From assembly GCA_019916065.1 (NCBI GenBank), contig CM034241.1, positions 5,805,920 to 5,869,919 of the forward strand: a stretch of DNA of 64,000 nt, written 5' to 3'. Of the stretch, positions 59,281 through 64,000 are shown piece after piece (position 1 is the first letter of the stretch; the number at the start of each line of letters is the position of its first letter). Both the position numbers and the translations under genes were made by a program. The notes beneath the pieces were generated by a model. It saw nothing but the letters and a program-made list of their open reading frames with translations, was not told the origin of the DNA and did not search any database. Source of the DNA: Vitellaria paradoxa. Taxonomy: Eukaryota > Streptophyta > Magnoliopsida > Ericales > Sapotaceae.

Positions 59281-62200
59281 ATTGGGACTAAGGATTAGAG
59301 TTAATTAGTGTTATTAAAAAAAATAACACTTAAATAAACTATCCGAAGATCAAATATACAACAAATAAAATAATACGATACAAATTAAATAAATTAACAA
59401 TAGATATTACGAACAATTCAATATTTACTCATTATAACATAAATCAAACTATGATTTCAAATAATAAAAGTATTTTCAATCATTTGAGTAACCAACCATT
59501 ACAATATTACTTGAAACAATCTTATTTGACCTAAATTATTTATATTATCAATATTCTAATTCGTTATTTAATATTTTAACTAATATAAATATTTAATGAA
59601 CCTAAAAATTATAATTTAATATTATTATTTACCTAATCTTACTATTTTTAATATTATTGTTTAATTCAAAATATATAAATTAACAACAAATATTACGATA
59701 TTAATATTTTTTAGTATTATTGTTTCCTATTTATGCTACTTTTTATTTAATATTTTTCATAATATTAATGGTGAACGACAAAAATATATATAAATTATCT
59801 AATAAAATTAAAATAAATTATAATAATTCTCAACAAGATTTTAACTTTGTATATATTAGCTGAGAGGTCTATTTGGCAACAGGCAGAGAAGTCAAGTTTT
59901 ATTAACTTCTTTTTTTTTTTAATGAATTCTTTTATCAAAAAATATTTTTTATTTTTAATAATTTTTAAGTATGCTATTTACATTCATGAAAATATTATAA
60001 AATAAGAGAACTTACATACAAGTGAAAATTATTATTAATTTTTTTTTGGTCTTATGCATCCATTCTTATTTAAATGTATTCTTTTTATGAAAGTAAATAA
60101 TATGTTTGAAAGTTTACAAACTTTATTGTATTTAATTTATTAAAAAATCTATCAACTTTCACTAACTTTTTATACTTTTTTAAACTATATATTATTTTTA
60201 CATTAAACTTTATATTTTTATTATACTTTGGTCTAATAACTGAGCCTAAACGTCGCACAGCCCATGTTAGAAAATCCAACCATGGCAATTTCTTAACTTA
60301 ATTTTAATTTATATTTTTAGTGAACCAATAAGTTTTAGTTTAATATTAATATTTAATTAATTCTTATACTTTTAGTATTATTGTCTAACATTATAAATAT
60401 CATAATATAATTTAATTTCCGTTAGGTAAGTTAATCAATTTATTTTTAAAAATTATATATTTATGTAGTTATAATTCCAAATATTTTACTTTAATATTGA
60501 TGATATTTAAAATTAATTTCTTAATTATTTAATCATTACCTCAAAAGTAAATCATATTAAATATTATTTTTTATGTTTTTATATTTTTAAATATGATAAT
60601 TATTTCACTCAATGATAATAATATATATAATTTATTAAAGTAAAATTATTTAATAAATTATATTTTCTTACAAAGAGCTAATTTCAATTCACAGTTACCG
60701 AAATTTAATTAATTTCGGTAACGTAATAACATTAATTAATCTCCTTAACGTAATGTTAATTAATTTTAATATCATAATATAATTAATTTATTTTAAAAAT
60801 TTATAATATAATTTAATTTCATTAAGGCCACGTTAATTAATATTTTTCATGATTGTTTTAATAAATGATAATAATATATACAAATTATTTAATAAATTAT
60901 ATTATCTTATTAGAACTTAATTTTAATTTATATTTTTAATGAAATAGCTAATTTATATTATATTTTCTTAGAAAGAGCTAATTTCAATTCACATTCTTAA
61001 ATTAAGAAAAAAAATAAGCATTCACTCTTTTATAATTTCAAAAAATTATATTTGAATCAATATATTTTTACTTTTTTAAATATTGATTCTTAATACTTAA
61101 TTTTATAATTTTTAATACCTACTGTAAATATTTAAATTTATGAATAATTTTAAGCTTAATTTAATAAAAAAACAAACCAAAAAAACAAATTTATCAATAA
61201 ATATATTTTATTTTTATTATATTTATTAATTTATTAAAATTATATATTTAAAATTTATAATTTTTTATTCCTTTCTTTTTGAAAAAATTCACATGAAAAA
61301 ATTCTCACCCCAAGTAGCACCCTCATAAAGGTGAATAGGAAGAATGCGACATGGGACGTGAGGGTTTATTCTGTAACAAATAAGCTAACTTAAACAAAAT
61401 AACTTTTTTGCTTTTTTGTATTTAAAAAGTCAATTTTGTCCAGCACAAAAATTAAAGTTATCTATGGGGTTATATTTGTAAATTTAAAATAATATGTGAA
61501 AAGAGACAGGTATGTTAATCACGTAACATTAATTTAAAATTATTGAATTTTAATTCAATATTACAAATATAGTTATATTATTTAATTAAAAAATTTTAAA
61601 TATATTTAAATAATTAAATTTTAATTTAACGGTATAACTGGCAAATCATGAAATTTACATAACTCCCCCAAATCCTTTAATTTTATCGTTTGTATTGGCA
61701 ACTTTTGGAGTACAGCAAAATAATACAAAATTTTATAAATTTCTACAAACACAAATTATGAGATAATAAAATTTAAATTTTTTACTCACCGCAGAAAACA
61801 CAAATTTTTCCCATTCACTAAATTTTTCTTCTAAAATCTCTTTTTTTTTTCTTCCAACATACCAATTTTTATAAAATAAAATTAAAAAACAGAAAAATAA
61901 AAAAAATTAAAAAAATAGCAAATAAAAAAAACAGTAAATAAAAAAATAGAAAAAAAAACAGCAAATTAAAAAAAATTAAAAAAACAGCAATATACATTAA
62001 AAAAAATTACACAGTAAAAAATAATTTTGACAACATCACTGCAACAATATTACAATTCACAACCAACAATTTAAAAAAAAAATCCCAATCAACAGCGTAT
62101 ATTTGAAATAAACAAGTTAATGAGTAACTAAAATAAAAAAAAATAAACAAACAATAATATATACATGCATGCATGGATAATCATCAAACCCCCAACCACA

Positions 62201-62540
62201 AAAACAAAAAAAAATTATTTACATTTATCCAATAATAAATATGAAAAATACAGAAAATAAAAAAAATTCAAACTAAAAAAAAAAATCCAAACCTAGTGTG
62301 GTGGTGGTCAACCTCCAAAAAAATCTAATACACACAAAAAAAAAATTAGTGTTTATTAGAGAGAGAGAGAGAGCAAGAGAGAGAGAGAAAGAGAGAGCAA
62401 GAGAGAGAGCTAGAGAGGGAGAGCATTATGGCGACGGTGGCAAGGGACTTCTGGCGACGGCAGGAGGGGGCGGGGGGAGAGAGGAGAGAGCGCGGGGGAG
62501 GGAGAGGAAAAAGAGAGGGGAGTTCTGCCCGATATAATTT
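59281..62540. other. AT-rich non-coding 5' part of the CACTA element
   Basis: More than 3 kb are without a recognisable coding region. They include short near-repeats (for example two aaagagctaatttcaattcaca blocks near 60674 and 60974) and a GA-rich tract (about 62357-62420) whose open frames encode Arg-Glu repeats and are not genes. Confidence 0.6.
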
Positions 62541-62752
62541 TGTATCAGCGACCACTTTAAGCGGTCGCTAATGCGGTCGCTACAAGAATATTTAGCGGTC
62601 GTGCGAATTTTCTCGTCGTCGATACCTTGCCGCACAGGATTAGCCACGGCAATTAAAGCGACTGCCTAAAGCGGTGGCTAATATCATTGTAGCGACTGCT
62701 TAAAGCGGTTGCCCGAGTTCTACACTTGCCAATCGCCCAATCTCTAGTAGTA
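62541..62752. repeat. Right subterminal motif array and terminal repeat of the CACTA element
   Basis: Variants of gcgaccactttaagcggtcgc recur in inverted pairs (about 62548-62583, 62661-62710), matching the motif at the left end. The terminus reads ctctagtagta before the AGT duplication. Confidence 0.85.
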
Positions 62753-63008
62753 AGTCCACTAAAATAAGAATTGAGCAGCAAGTTAAAAATATAAAAATGA
62801 TTTTAATCGTTGAATGAAAGAAAAAAAATAATTTTTATCCGTTAGAACTTAGTTTGTGAGAGGAATATTTTAAAAAATTATTTTATTTTATTATATAAAT
62901 ATATAAACACTAGTAAAAGAGGCATGCAGGCAAGGATTTTGAGTTCTAGAGGCAAAAAAAAAGTTATAATTAATATCATAAGTTATATTTAATAAATAAA
63001 AAATTAAT
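62753..63008. other. AT-rich flank to the right of the CACTA element
   Basis: It begins with the AGT duplication and continues as AT-rich DNA without coding signal. Confidence 0.5.
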
Positions 63009-64000
63009 GTAACACCCCGAATTTTTCATAACCTCATGGAGTGAAAGATAGAATCATACACAACATGTGCTAAAATATCCGTTACCCTAATCAGAGTTGC
63101 ACTACCACCTTGAAGCAAACATCTGTACTACATAATAATAATTTTGTTAATAACTAAAAGTAAATTAATAACAACAAAACCTCGGTGTAACCGAGCAATA
63201 GTGCTCCAGCCACCACCTCAATTAATAGTAGAGATCTAGGCCTCAAAGCCTTTACAATTGTATCAAACAAATTCCTAAATTATATTATCGTTCTGAATAA
63301 TGTTACAGCGACGAAAAATAACTCCAATAATGGTGCACCTAGGTCTCAGGTTCATGACCTGTAAAATAATCTGTAGGGACGTGAGTACTAATCCACTTGT
63401 GCCCACAATGCATAATAATAATATATATGATATGCACACAAAAATCAGATTAACAATAATTTCATATCAATAACTCACAAATTTCAAATCGTCTCGCATC
63501 CCAACATCAAAACATATACCAACATACATCTAAAAAGTGATTCAATTGTTATCTTTCATTTATCTCTTTGCCATCACATCACAATCATCACAGTCATGGG
63601 GCAGATATTATACAATATCGTCGTTTATGGGTCCAGACCCGATGGCCACAAGTAGCCTAATAATTATCATCGTTGTAGGCTACTAACCTACTGGCATAAA
63701 TACTAACCCCTGCGCAGGTTTAGAGTTTTTCAACCCAAAGGTAATTTTTGTACTCTTCCTATTTTGTAGTATCTACAGCCCCGTAATCACAACATCGTTC
63801 ACATTTTCTTTATCTCCATTATTATCATCTCAACAAAACAGCTCATTAGAATTAACCAATAATATCACATCATCACTTTCATAACCATTCTTTTTTAATA
63901 AAATAAATCACTCAAACATTTTAAAATTGAGCATTCTCAATTACACATTTTCCATGCATTTAACTATAAATATCAAACTACAACTTCAAGAACTTTAGGG
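63009..64000 (+). repeat. Possible start of an LTR or other repeat, running off the window
   Basis: Base composition changes at tgtaacaccccga. Many plant gypsy LTRs begin with this kind of TGTAACACCC sequence, and the following 990 bp are less AT-rich and non-coding. The partner end is outside the window, so the class and orientation are uncertain. Confidence 0.4.

Larger units (their letters stand above)
51769..62752 (-). mobile_element. Near-complete CACTA (En/Spm) DNA transposon, 10,984 bp
   Basis: The left end starts CACTACTGGAAAAACTGG and the right end, read inward, starts TACTACTAGAGATTGGG, both flanked by AGT (51766-51768, 62753-62755), the 3-bp duplication expected for CACTA elements. 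Both ends carry clusters of a GCGACCGCT-type motif. Inside, on the minus strand, lie a TNP2-like gene (57849-54388) and a TNPA-like gene (54284-52567), the two proteins of autonomous elements. The right terminal base is T instead of C (in inward reading), and both genes have stops, so the copy is no longer autonomous. Confidence 0.93.

Noticed and set aside
62298..62647. Overlapping frames with Arg-Glu or Ser-Leu repeats on both strands
   Set aside because: They are translations of a GA/CT-rich tract inside the CACTA element with no family motif.

Overview
This window is nuclear DNA of a flowering plant, almost certainly a eudicot. It is AT-rich and intron-rich, full of microsatellites, and carries typical plant genes and plant transposon families (CACTA/En-Spm, Ty1/copia, RTE-type LINE, tRNA-derived SINEs, TTA-target MITEs). 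I cannot name the species. There are no bacterial-type operons, no CRISPR array and no convincing free-standing tRNA or rRNA gene.

Four host genes are supported. (1) The last exon of a CDC25/ACR2-type rhodanese-fold phosphatase/arsenate reductase (532-702, +). (2) A candidate 59-residue protein gene of unknown function (6516-14361, +), whose first coding exon is only the ATG and whose second intron is 7.3 kb of nested repeats. (3) A complete six-exon ACT-domain-repeat gene of the ACR9/ACR10 type (30761-35814, +; 411 aa). (4) A complete 13-exon multi-pass membrane protein of the heparan-alpha-glucosaminide N-acetyltransferase-like family (39730-49313, -; 514 aa). All exon joins given for genes 3 and 4 keep frame and use GT-AG borders. 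Genes 3 and 4 are convergent.

Most of the rest is mobile DNA. From left to right: a SINE with a 17-bp target duplication (1824-1926); a 1.6-kb foldback element (about 2617-4244); a copia remnant with partial LTRs (about 4730-5890); inside the long intron a MITE, a 5'-truncated RTE LINE with an 18-bp duplication, and a copia remnant that was itself hit by a SINE; a decayed copia leader and gag (about 18830-21110); a very AT-rich block (21110-22090); MITEs and a tandem duplication in the ACR9-like introns; a MITE and a SINE between genes 3 and 4; a copia 5' LTR plus gag fragment and a self-nested MITE family in the introns of gene 4; and a nearly complete 11-kb CACTA transposon (51769-62752) flanked by AGT duplications. 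The CACTA element encodes decayed TNP2-like and TNPA-like proteins, carries four copies of a 202-bp tandem repeat upstream of the transposase, and has arrays of a GCGACCGCT-type motif at both ends. The last 1 kb may be the start of another LTR.

I found no new defence or metabolic system. The most informative items are the CACTA element and its pattern of decay, the self-nested MITE, the MITE whose borders are confirmed by a neighbouring tandem copy, and the small gene with a start-codon-only coding exon. All similarity statements rest on recognising protein families by eye; no database search was run.
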